DNA of 64,000 bases from Trichormus variabilis 0441 (GTDB lineage Bacteria; Cyanobacteriota; Cyanobacteriia; Cyanobacteriales; Nostocaceae): assembly GCF_009856605.1 (NCBI RefSeq), contig NZ_CP047242.1:1238001-1302000 (forward strand), written 5' to 3'. Of this stretch, positions 1 through 8,141 are shown in pieces. How positions within the stretch are numbered: position 1 is the first letter of the stretch; the number at the start of each line of letters is the position of its first letter. The notes beneath the pieces were generated by a model. That model saw only the letters and a program-made list of their open reading frames with translations. It made no database searches and was not told the DNA's origin. Both the position numbers and the translations under genes were made by a program.

Positions 1-12
1 TAAGATAAAAGC

Positions 13-765
13 TCATTTTTGTTTAATTCCAGGTATAACTTCTGCTTCAGGTGCTTCCAAGGAGAATCTATAATTTACTCGCCAAATATTCTTGCTTAAA
101 ATTAACAGGTAAGACCCAATGCTTACACAGATTATGAAAAGTAAAATGGGAGTTTCTATCGTTTGGCTTTCTATAAAAATGGAAACACCTAATCCTATTA
201 AAAGAAAGGGAACTAAAGAATTACCATAGTGGGTAATTGCAGAAGCGATCGCCTTGATCTGAGTTAAGTGATAGGCTAGATAACACCACACACCTACCAT
301 CACAAAGAAAACTAGCAAAATTACCAGTAAGTTATCCCATGTATTCGTAGCAAACATGGGCATATAGATACTAATGTTGTCACTACCATTCGCAATTGTG
401 ACTGCTGCTACACCATAGGTTTGGGGTGAAAGAAAATTGTTCCACCAAGACGGCGAAGATTCAAGAGTATTTAAATCCTCTGTGTCGCTAGTCTCTTGAT
501 TTAGTAAGCGATTGATGCCAATAATTATCGGCGCAATACCCAGTAGACCAATCCAAGACCCTGGGATGATGAATCTGCCAAAGAAGCTAGGCAAACTGGC
601 AACTACTAAGGCACTAAAACCCAAATACTGACCGATAAATATATGGCGACGGCGAAAACAAGCATTTATTTGTGAGAAAAACAGTGACAGGACGACAATA
701 TCGTCGAGATTAGTAGCCACAAAAGCCGTGAATCCTGTAGAAATAGCAGTCAGTAGTTCGCTCAT
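13..765 (-). CDS. CadD-like cadmium resistance/cation transporter family membrane protein
   Basis: A 250-residue polytopic membrane protein. The N-terminal part reads FVATNLDDIVVL, with an Asp pair in the first membrane segment, and GQYLGF follows about 25 residues later; this layout fits the CadD-type cadmium resistance transporter family. A second copy of the same family lies at 2067-2753, with the N-terminal halves clearly alignable. Both flank a LysR regulator, which points to a regulated export locus. The substrate cannot be read from sequence; the family name comes from a staphylococcal cadmium determinant and may not describe the cyanobacterial role. Confidence 0.8.
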   Translation of the reverse strand: MSELLTAISTGFTAFVATNLDDIVVLSLFFSQINACFRRRHIFIGQYLGFSALVVASLPSFFGRFIIPGSWIGLLGIAPIIIGINRLLNQETSDTEDLNTLESSPSWWNNFLSPQTYGVAAVTIANGSDNISIYMPMFATNTWDNLLVILLVFFVMVGVWCYLAYHLTQIKAIASAITHYGNSLVPFLLIGLGVSIFIESQTIETPILLFIICVSIGSYLLILSKNIWRVNYRFSLEAPEAEVIPGIKQK

Positions 766-1134
766 GGGTGCGTTGTGTCTCCTTAATGGTAGTGACCGTC
801 AAGCATCTGTATGGGTGAAATGGAGGTTGTGAGTGTGGAAAATTGGTAAGTTCAGAAAATCATCAGTGTAGTTAGCACTTTGACTAGAGGTATAGTTTCA
901 CTCTATGGTTACCTATCAATAAGAGCAAACAGTCTTTTTTGTTAAATCCATAGACTGAATTTATGGATGTGCAGATATGACTGCAACAGTGGAAGTAAAG
1001 ATCATTACAACAATCTACAGTTAGTCGCTAAATTTACCGTATAATTCCTTTAATATCTTCAAAATAACTGCTACGCGATTTATCACAATTGCGGAGATAG
1101 TTAATTTTGAATTTTGAATTCGGAGCAGAGCGAC
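766..1134. promoter_or_regulatory. Divergent intergenic region between CadD-like gene and LysR gene
   Basis: About 370 bases with no supported gene. It must hold the promoters of the leftward CadD-like gene and the rightward LysR gene, and is the natural place for a LysR binding site. I could not identify a convincing T-N11-A palindrome by eye. Confidence 0.4.
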
Positions 1135-2070
1135 GTGACGCTAGAACAGTTACGCATTTTTTTAGCTGTGGCGGAAATGCTGCACTTTACCCGTGCAGCT
1201 GAAGCACTTTATATTACTCAACCAGCAGTTAGTGCTGCTATTCAAAGCTTAGAGACAGAATATGGTGTCAGATTATTTCATCGCATTGGTCGTCATATTG
1301 AAATCACAGATGCTGGTAAATTATTACAAGGTGAGGCGCAAAAGATTATTGACCATGTACAGTTAACAGAGCGCGGTTTGAAGGAATTAAATAATCTGCA
1401 ACGGGGAGAATTAAAGATAGGTGCAAGTCTCACCGTGGGTAACTATTGGTTACCCGAAAAAATTAGCCAGTTCAAGCAGTTATATCCTGGCATTTTTATC
1501 AATTGTCAGTTGGGAAATGCTGAGGAGATTTGTGATGGAACTGCTGTAGGTATGTATGATTTGGGTTTAGTGACAGGGGAGATTAAAGCATCATTACGAC
1601 AATCTTTAGAGCAAGACGAAGTAGGAAGCGATCGCCTACACATTGTTGTGGGTAAATCTCACCCTTGGTTTCAGTATAATGAGATTTATCTAGATGAATT
1701 ATTCCGTACAAGTTGGGTGATGCGTGAATCTGGTTCTGGCGCACAGCAGATGTTTGAGCAAGCCTTACAAAGTTGGGGAATTGAGCCTAGTCGCTTAAAT
1801 GTTGTACTTAATCTCAACACTAGTGAAATGGTAAAAGCAGTTGTAGAAAGTGGTGTTGGCGCATCTGCACTTCCAGAATCAATGGTCAAGAAAGAATTAC
1901 AACTAGGGACATTACGCGCTGTGCAAATTATCAACCCACAGAAACAATCCAAGACGGAATTAGAAATTATCCAGCCAATTTGGAAACTAAAACACCGTCA
2001 ACGGTTCCATACACGAGTCATGATGGCTTTTGAAGATATGCTCATGCAGGATAATGTACAAGTGGCCTAG
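1135..2070 (+). CDS. LysR family transcriptional regulator
   Basis: About 311 residues. The N-terminal 60 residues are a LysR winged helix-turn-helix (TLEQLRIFLAVAE, then FTRAAEALYITQPAVSAAI); the remainder is a LysR substrate-binding domain. I prefer the GTG at 1135, giving MTLEQLRIF, because GGAG lies about 9 bases upstream; a TTG at 1114 would add seven residues. The gene is divergent from one CadD-like transporter and convergent with its paralog, overlapping the latter's stop region by four bases. Regulation of the flanking transporters is an inference from position. The inducer is unknown. Confidence 0.9.
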   Translation: MTLEQLRIFLAVAEMLHFTRAAEALYITQPAVSAAIQSLETEYGVRLFHRIGRHIEITDAGKLLQGEAQKIIDHVQLTERGLKELNNLQRGELKIGASLTVGNYWLPEKISQFKQLYPGIFINCQLGNAEEICDGTAVGMYDLGLVTGEIKASLRQSLEQDEVGSDRLHIVVGKSHPWFQYNEIYLDELFRTSWVMRESGSGAQQMFEQALQSWGIEPSRLNVVLNLNTSEMVKAVVESGVGASALPESMVKKELQLGTLRAVQIINPQKQSKTELEIIQPIWKLKHRQRFHTRVMMAFEDMLMQDNVQVA

Positions 2071-2753
2071 TTCGACGTTGGTTGCTTTTTTACTAAAATC
2101 GCTAAACAAATACAACTAGCTACCAACTTTACCAAAGTTAAAGATTCTGTTTTTAAAATAATTATTCCACCCAATATTATTAAAGCAAAAGGCAAAATAT
2201 AGTTACTGTACTGACTTAATATATTAGCTATCTTAGTTTGATAAGTGAATTTATAAGCCGCATAACACCAAATTGCTATTAATATAAAAAATACTCCGAT
2301 AATAATTATAAAATTCACTACATTACTACTAGCAAATAATGGTATATAGACGCTAATGTTATCGCTGCCATTAGCGATGGTGATGGCGGCAACTTTGTAA
2401 GTCTGTGAATTAAACAAGTTGTTTGTGTTTGTATCTTGATATTCTGTTGTAAAGTTTACCATCTCTAGAGTTTCATTTTCTTCTCCATTCACCAAACTAC
2501 TGATACCCATTGCCATCGGTATTAATCCCAGGAGTCCAATCCAGTTGGGTGGTATGATTAATCCCCCAAATAACCCAGGGAGACTAGCAATAATTAACAC
2601 TATAAAGCCTAAATATTGACCAGCGACAATATGCCGACATCTAAAAATAGAATTTACCTGAGAAAAAAGTATTAATAAAATTATGACATCGTCAATATTA
2701 GTAGCCACAAAAGCTGATATTGCTACTAAAAATGTAGTAATCAAATCACTCAT
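2067..2753 (-). CDS. CadD-like transporter, second paralog
   Basis: A 228-residue membrane protein, paralog of the product of 13-765. It shares FVATN-DD, RHI-GQYLGF, ASLP and WIGLLG at matching positions. The 3' end overlaps the convergent LysR gene by four bases, so the two genes are tightly packed. It lies about 50 bases downstream of the TauE/SafE gene on the same strand, so those two could be one transcript. It is more AT-rich in wobble positions than the first copy, which suggests an old rather than a recent duplication. Confidence 0.8.
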   Translation of the reverse strand: MSDLITTFLVAISAFVATNIDDVIILLILFSQVNSIFRCRHIVAGQYLGFIVLIIASLPGLFGGLIIPPNWIGLLGLIPMAMGISSLVNGEENETLEMVNFTTEYQDTNTNNLFNSQTYKVAAITIANGSDNISVYIPLFASSNVVNFIIIIGVFFILIAIWCYAAYKFTYQTKIANILSQYSNYILPFALIILGGIIILKTESLTLVKLVASCICLAILVKKQPTSN

Positions 2754-2806
2754 AAGAGTGTATCCTAATTTATTAAATCGGCTTAATTACTCTCCACAAA
2801 TTCCAC

Positions 2807-3598
2807 CTAATAAACCAACTTTAAACTCACCAACATTAATATAAAGTAAACCATAAATCGTAGTGGTTTCTGTGGCGCAATTTGACAGACTTTAGCTCCT
2901 ATTAATACTCCTGGTACTGAGCCAAGCCATATTGGTAATACGAGATTCCAATCAACTGTTCCCAAGGTGAGATGTCCAACAGCCGTGAAAATTAACAGAA
3001 TTGCGGCTTGGGAAATATCTGTACCGACTAATTTCCGCGCATCCAACCGGAAAAATGCAATCAGTACCAAGGCAAACAATGAACCAGAAGCAACACTTGT
3101 CAGACCTACAACACAGCCTAAAAACGCTCCTACAATTACCGTCTGTAAGCGTCCTAGCTGAGTAGTTAAGTCAAATTTGGGTAGTTCAGGTAGTTGTAAC
3201 TGTGGAAAGAAGGTCAATAGCAGCATTTGCATTAATGCCAAAATAGTGACTGATAAAATCGTCACACCCAACAAATGCAGCATAATGTCATTTAAGCTAT
3301 GTTCGGCTTTCAGTTTTATCAGGTGCAGTATTCCTACTCCCAGCAAAGAACCAGGAACACTCCCCAATGCCAACCATTTCACCACTTCTCTATCGACGGT
3401 TTGTTGCTGCCAATGTTTTACGCTACCAATGACTTTCATTAACGTCGCCGCCACCACATCAGAACTTACTGCTACGGCAGGTGGTACTTGAAAAGCGAAA
3501 ATCAACATTGGGGTAATGAGAGAAGCACCACCAATTCCCGTTAAACCAACAACTATACCAACTAGAAAGCTGAAAAGAGGCAATAAGAAAAAATCCAT
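2807..3598 (-). CDS. TauE/SafE family sulfite/anion exporter-like permease
   Basis: A 263-residue membrane protein with the TauE/SafE layout: an N-terminal GLTGIGGASLITPML segment in the first helices and a second half that repeats the pattern (GLTSVASGSLFALVLIAFF, then DARKLVGTDI). The family moves sulfur-containing anions or other small anions outward. It sits just upstream of, and on the same strand as, the second CadD-like gene. The substrate here is not determinable. Confidence 0.85.
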   Translation of the reverse strand: MDFFLLPLFSFLVGIVVGLTGIGGASLITPMLIFAFQVPPAVAVSSDVVAATLMKVIGSVKHWQQQTVDREVVKWLALGSVPGSLLGVGILHLIKLKAEHSLNDIMLHLLGVTILSVTILALMQMLLLTFFPQLQLPELPKFDLTTQLGRLQTVIVGAFLGCVVGLTSVASGSLFALVLIAFFRLDARKLVGTDISQAAILLIFTAVGHLTLGTVDWNLVLPIWLGSVPGVLIGAKVCQIAPQKPLRFMVYFILMLVSLKLVY

Positions 3599-4029
3599 AC
3601 TCCTGTCCTTAACTAGGGTTTTGTGAATGCGGCTTTGTTGAGCCGAAACTAAAAGACTGCTTGTAATACCAATTTGAAAAACGAATGGGACAGGTGGACT
3701 CCCAGAACCCAGACAGTGATTCTCAATCTAAAATCCAAAGTGGTGTAACGCTGTTGTGCAGAATGTTTCGTGTGACCACAAGTTTTTGAATAAATAGTGG
3801 GAGAATCTCATTAAGTACTTAAAGTTTACCGATTTACCGTATTTTAGTGTTAAAAGTAATAAAAGTCTATCTTTTTGTAGACCAGAGCAAAACTCCAGTA
3901 TGAATTAATACTTATATAGGAATAGGATTTTCTGGAAAACAAATCATCACAAATACTTTTACTTCAGTGGATAAACTATAATAGTATTGATAAAAACTAC
4001 ACTATTTTTATCGTGATAGAGTATTTGAT
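3599..4029. other. Intergenic region, no gene seen
   Basis: About 430 bases between divergent genes (TauE/SafE leftward, PAP2 rightward). It is AT-rich towards 4000. I see no ORF, RNA gene or strong hairpin. Confidence 0.5.
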
Positions 4030-4797
4030 ATGCCATTTTTAGAAAAAGTCCGAGATGAAAAGTTGCGATCGCCTATTGGATTTGTGCAAAGATTGTTAAC
4101 CATACACTGGCGCTCTTTGTTGGTACTGTTTTTGGGAGTATATATACCATTACAAATTTTTGGACTGCTAGCGTTAGAGGTGCGGTATAACGAGGGTGGT
4201 TTTCCTTGGGATTTACCGATTTTGGTGACGCTTCACGCTGTAAAACTGCCAAATTTGGATATATTTGCCGCCATACTCACAAAATTCGGTTCTTTTTGGA
4301 CTATAGCCCCTACTTTAACTGTTATTGGCCTGATATTACTATTGCAACGGCGCTGGCGCTCTCTCTCGTATTTACTGATTACTGCTGCGGGTAGTGCTAC
4401 TATCAACCGCACAGCTAAAATATTTTGGCACAGAGTCCGGCCTCATCTATGGGAATCAGTCGCACCAGAGTTTGATTATTCATTTCCCAGTGGTCATGCT
4501 ATGACGAGTATGACGTTGATTGCCATATTGGTAGTTTTAACTTGGGGTAGCACTTGGCGTTGGTTAACAGTGATTTTAGGTAGTGTGTATATCTTAGCCA
4601 TTGGTTGGACAAGGCTATATTTAGGAGTACATTTTCCCAGTGACATTATCGCAGGTTGGATGGTGGCGATCGCTTGGGCAATTGGCGTAAGTTTTATCAT
4701 TCGACCATTATCACAGGCAGCCAATATTACAACTGAAAAACCCATGATTGAAGCAAAGTTACTTCCTGAAGAACGGGAATTGCTCCATAATGAGTAA
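4030..4797 (+). CDS. PAP2 superfamily membrane phosphatase
   Basis: 255 residues with several membrane helices. It carries the three-part PAP2 (phosphatidic acid phosphatase type 2) signature: K130 to R137-P138, then PSGH at 153-156, then R195, H201 and D205 (TRLYLGVHFPSD). All presumed catalytic residues are present. Such enzymes dephosphorylate lipid phosphates or undecaprenyl/prenyl pyrophosphates at the membrane. The specific substrate is unknown. Confidence 0.92.
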   Translation: MPFLEKVRDEKLRSPIGFVQRLLTIHWRSLLVLFLGVYIPLQIFGLLALEVRYNEGGFPWDLPILVTLHAVKLPNLDIFAAILTKFGSFWTIAPTLTVIGLILLLQRRWRSLSYLLITAAGSATINRTAKIFWHRVRPHLWESVAPEFDYSFPSGHAMTSMTLIAILVVLTWGSTWRWLTVILGSVYILAIGWTRLYLGVHFPSDIIAGWMVAIAWAIGVSFIIRPLSQAANITTEKPMIEAKLLPEERELLHNE

Positions 4798-4944
4798 AAC
4801 TTTCCATAGAATCATGGAGTATTTTAATACAAAAACCCTATGTATAATTCACCTGTTTCTTAAATTCCGACTTCTGTTTAGCTCTAGACTTTTTCGACCT
4901 TTTGCTTTAAAGTACGGTTAAACGATAGAATTACTGTACAAAAA

Positions 4945-5373
4945 ATGAATGATATCCCAAACAGTCATCAAGAGTTGTTATCACACATCTCAGAAAATGT
5001 GCCTAAAACATTATTACAGAGGCTCAGAGGTGGGTTTTTCTTAGTAATTGGATACTTATTATCGCCATTATGCTGGTGGAATGATTTGGTATTTAATTTA
5101 CCAATTGCTTATTTTTTCGGCTATATTTGTAGTCTGTTTGCACCTAAATTACTGATGCCTGGCGTGATTATCGGTTACTGGTTGTCTAACATCATTGGCA
5201 TTTTGTTAATGCAGGCAGGTACGATTGATGTGTTGCAAAAACAAACTCAAGAACGTAACGTCAGAAAAGAAATCTTAACAGGCTTAGTTTCTTCAACTGC
5301 CTATACATTCTTGATTATGATATTAATCCACTTTAAAGTTCTCGATACTCCTAGTTTTTTTGCTGGTAGTTAG
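4945..5373 (+). CDS. Small conserved membrane protein of unknown function
   Basis: 142 residues with hydrophobic stretches at about 32-45, 50-85 and 112-135 that would span the membrane. No recognisable family. It lies 147 bases downstream of the PAP2 gene on the same strand and ends 34 bases before the convergent SPFH gene, with a hairpin in the gap. I do not recognise its function. Confidence 0.7.
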   Translation: MNDIPNSHQELLSHISENVPKTLLQRLRGGFFLVIGYLLSPLCWWNDLVFNLPIAYFFGYICSLFAPKLLMPGVIIGYWLSNIIGILLMQAGTIDVLQKQTQERNVRKEILTGLVSSTAYTFLIMILIHFKVLDTPSFFAGS

Positions 5374-5378
5374 TGAAA

Positions 5379-5401
5379 AACCCAGTTACTTCCTCTGGGT
5401 T
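5379..5401. terminator. Hairpin between convergent genes
   Basis: Arms AACCCAG (5379-5385) and CTGGGTT (5395-5401) form a seven-pair stem in the short gap between convergent genes. There is no clear T-run, so a terminator role is only likely by position. Confidence 0.4.
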
Positions 5402-5407
5402 ACTTAA

Positions 5408-6211
5408 CTACTTTAGTTTTAAAATTTCACGCAAATTTAAAACCTGAGGTGCATCATTATTTATAATTATAGGTAATTTACCATCCCATTTTTCCACAGC
5501 TTGCCTTACCAAAATATCATTAGTTAAACTATCACTTAACAATCTATTTATTTCTGCTTCTCCCTTAGCCAAATTTACTTTAGCTTCTGCTTGTTTTACC
5601 GCTTTCATAGCTATAAAATCTGCTCTTCTAGCATCTTGCTCTGCAATTTGTTTGGCTTCAACTGCTTCAATAAACTTATCTGAAAATCTCACATTAACTA
5701 GTGAAATATCATCAACTGCAATATGGTAGTCACGCAATCTCGATGTTAATGTTTGATCAAAGCTAGATTTTAGTTCTCCTCGCCTAGTCACTATTTCTTC
5801 TGCTTTGTAGCCAGCGATAACTGCTTTGATGATTTCTTCTATTGCCGGATTGATAATTTTCTCAATTATATCTTTTTCCTCACCAATTTCTTGAAACATT
5901 ATATTGGTTTCTTCAGGAAGAATATGCCAGTTTAACGCTACATCTATAAAAACATTTTGTAAGTCTTTAGAAGAAGCTTCAGTAGATATTTCTTGTTTTT
6001 GGATTCTGACACTGATCTTCTTGACTGTATGGACAATAGGAATGATGATATGTATTCCTTCATCTATAACTGTTTCTTGTACTTTGCCAAATTGCATTAA
6101 TACACCGCGTTCTCCAGCATTTACAACTACAAAAGGTGTCAGCAAAATTGAAATTAAAAACAAAAATGCAGTTATTTTACCAGCATTATTTTTAAATTTA
6201 ATTTGTTTCAT
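5408..6211 (-). CDS. SPFH/prohibitin-like membrane protein
   Basis: About 267 residues from the ATG at 6211, which has GTGGG upstream; a TTG at 6223 would add four residues. A single N-terminal membrane segment (ITAFLFLISILLTPFVVV) is followed by the SPFH/Band 7 domain, which opens with AGERGVLMQFGKV. The C-terminal third is a charged coiled-coil-like stretch (EAVEAKQIAEQDARRADFIAMKAVKQAEAK split over the segment). This matches prohibitin-like proteins that form large membrane scaffolds and often modulate membrane proteases. A dedicated protease partner is not adjacent. Confidence 0.88.
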   Translation of the reverse strand: MKQIKFKNNAGKITAFLFLISILLTPFVVVNAGERGVLMQFGKVQETVIDEGIHIIIPIVHTVKKISVRIQKQEISTEASSKDLQNVFIDVALNWHILPEETNIMFQEIGEEKDIIEKIINPAIEEIIKAVIAGYKAEEIVTRRGELKSSFDQTLTSRLRDYHIAVDDISLVNVRFSDKFIEAVEAKQIAEQDARRADFIAMKAVKQAEAKVNLAKGEAEINRLLSDSLTNDILVRQAVEKWDGKLPIIINNDAPQVLNLREILKLK

Positions 6212-6803
6212 ATTTACCCACAATAATTATAAAACTGTAAAATTTTATAAAAATAGAATCCACATTTGTATGGTGTATTAAATGAAGTAGATTATTCAAA
6301 ATCTAAAAATTCATAGACGATTATAAAGCAATAGAAAAATATGAGTATTATTTTGGAACTTTTAATTTTTGAACTATGTAAACAGTATCACTATTTTAAA
6401 GCTGATTTCAATACAAGTTGACCACAAATAATATAGTTAAACTTTCTTGTCGTGAAGCACGACAATATTTGCTTAATTATCAGAGTAATTGAATAATATT
6501 TTTAACTTTTCAATATCAATTAAATAATATCAGGTTAAGCTTTACAGTCTGACTTTTGACATAAGCGGTTATTTATAAAGCACAACAGTTCAGTTAAGGT
6601 AGCGCGTTTAGTCTAATGTGTTGGGTTAAGTAATCAATGACAATGATGAATTTTTGGTTTTTCATCTGATTAACCCAATATTTTAAGCTTGCCGCGCTAC
6701 TACCTCTAATGCACTACTTTAGCTGTGTCAGTCCAGTAGTTTGACCTCATGCCACAGATAATAATTTAAACTTATTTTTGATTAAGGGCGAAACGCGATC
6801 GCT
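6212..6803. other. AT-rich intergenic region with a nested dyad
   Basis: About 590 bases between two leftward genes. The left half is AT-rich with no supported ORF. The right half contains a long nested inverted structure (6599-6700, listed separately). Confidence 0.5.
6599..6700. repeat. Three-helix nested inverted repeat of about 100 bases
   Basis: Three nested complementary pairs are visible: GTAGCGCG (6599-6606) with CGCGCTAC (6693-6700), TTGGGTTAA (6621-6629) with TTAACCCAA (6670-6678), and GATGAA (6645-6650) with TTCATC (6661-6666). On single-stranded RNA or DNA this folds into a long interrupted stem. It could be a MITE-like repeat, a structured RNA or a terminator; the sequence alone does not decide. 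Confidence 0.6.
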
Positions 6804-7628
6804 CTATTCTTTAAGAAACGATAGTAGGTCGGTGTTGAGTTGATCTTGGTGCGTATTCGTCAGTCCGTGGGGTGCGCCAGGGTAGATTTTCAGGGTAGCA
6901 TTCTTCACTAATTTTGCAGCAGCGATCGCCGCAGCACCAATCGGCACAATTTGGTCATCATCGCCGTGGATTATCAGCGTTGGTACGTCGAACTTTTTCA
7001 GATCCTCGGTGAAGTCGGTTTCCGAGAATGCCTTGATACAGTCGAAGGTGTTTTTGTGACCCGCCTGCATTCCTTGGAGCCAAAACCAGTCGATCATGCC
7101 TTGTGAGACTTTGGCACCCGGACGATTAAAGCCAAAGAATGGGCCACTGGCAAGATCCTTGTAGAGTTGCGATCGGTCAGCCAAGGAACCAGCACGAAGC
7201 CCGTCGAACACTTCGATGGGTAGTCCATTAGGATTATTCTCTGTTTTCAGCATCAGTGGCGGAACGGCAGAAATCAGCGCAGCTTTGGCGACTCGTGCTG
7301 TACCGTAGCGACCAATATAGCGAGCTACTTCACCACCGCCGGTAGAGAAGCCGATCACCGTTGCCCCATTTAGGTCTAGGATTTCCATCAGTGCGGCAAG
7401 GTCGTCGGCATAGGTATCCATCTCGTTCCCTTCCCAAGATTGGCTTGAGCGCCCATGACCACGGCGATCGTGAGCAATGCAGCGAAATCCGTGGTCTGCG
7501 AGAAAAAGCATCTGAGCTTCCCAACTATCAGCATTCAACGGCCAGCCGTGGCTGAAAACAACGGGCTTTCCTACCCCCCAGTCTTTGTAATAAATATTTG
7601 TACCGTCTTGGGTTGTGATTGTACTCAT
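6804..7628 (-). CDS. Alpha/beta hydrolase (non-haem chloroperoxidase/arylesterase type)
   Basis: 274 residues. [10 protein letters not shown] near residue 27 is the oxyanion-hole region, GFSTGGG places the nucleophile at Ser95, DDDQIVP near 225 carries the acid and APHGLTNTH near 250 the catalytic His. Length and motifs match the cofactor-free chloroperoxidase/esterase group of the alpha/beta hydrolases, which act on esters and, with peracid, as perhydrolases. Codon use and GC look richer than the neighbouring AT-rich DNA. Physiological substrate unknown. Confidence 0.9.
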   Translation of the reverse strand: MSTITTQDGTNIYYKDWGVGKPVVFSHGWPLNADSWEAQMLFLADHGFRCIAHDRRGHGRSSQSWEGNEMDTYADDLAALMEILDLNGATVIGFSTGGGEVARYIGRYGTARVAKAALISAVPPLMLKTENNPNGLPIEVFDGLRAGSLADRSQLYKDLASGPFFGFNRPGAKVSQGMIDWFWLQGMQAGHKNTFDCIKAFSETDFTEDLKKFDVPTLIIHGDDDQIVPIGAAAIAAAKLVKNATLKIYPGAPHGLTNTHQDQLNTDLLSFLKE

Positions 7629-7823
7629 AAGGCTCCTATGGATCTTGGGTTGAACAGAAAGATGGCTTGGCGTTCAAGCCGTTGTTCTCATTCTTCAACT
7701 TGTATCCAATTCAGACCACTCAACTTCTTTGAGTTAAGCTGCAAATTAGCAATTTCCACTATGGCTCAAATTCAACATTTGCGATAGATATCCACTAAAC
7801 GCATTTCACTGGGAATCAAAGCT

Positions 7824-8054
7824 TTAAGTTGCTGCTTCATCAGTCTCAATCGCCAGTTTTACCTCTGTTTTAGGAACTTCTAGCAGTTGTTTTGAAAATG
7901 ATGAATTTATCTTTTCAACAATCTTTTGCTGTGGTTTTTTGGCGCACCAAACAAATGGTATAAATTTTCTTAATTCTTTAATGGCGATCGCTTGTTCTAT
8001 ACCTAAAGACATATTTTTAGCTAGAGTTACAGTGAGATCCAGGCTAAATTCCAT
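7824..8054 (-). CDS. Small hypothetical protein
   Basis: 76 residues with no recognised domain, mostly helical and charged in the second half (KKPQQKIVEKINSS). It lies between a leftward hydrolase and the rightward STAND gene. It contains a HIP1 octamer in frame. I keep it as a possible gene only because no better ORF occupies the interval; it could be non-coding. Confidence 0.35.
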   Translation of the reverse strand: MEFSLDLTVTLAKNMSLGIEQAIAIKELRKFIPFVWCAKKPQQKIVEKINSSFSKQLLEVPKTEVKLAIETDEAAT

Positions 8055-8141
8055 AAAACTGGTATATTCCTGGTGAATACATCACCGCTCTCAGTTCCCT
8101 AGAATACTTGCTTCACCTTTTTCTACTGCCCACTGGCCAAA

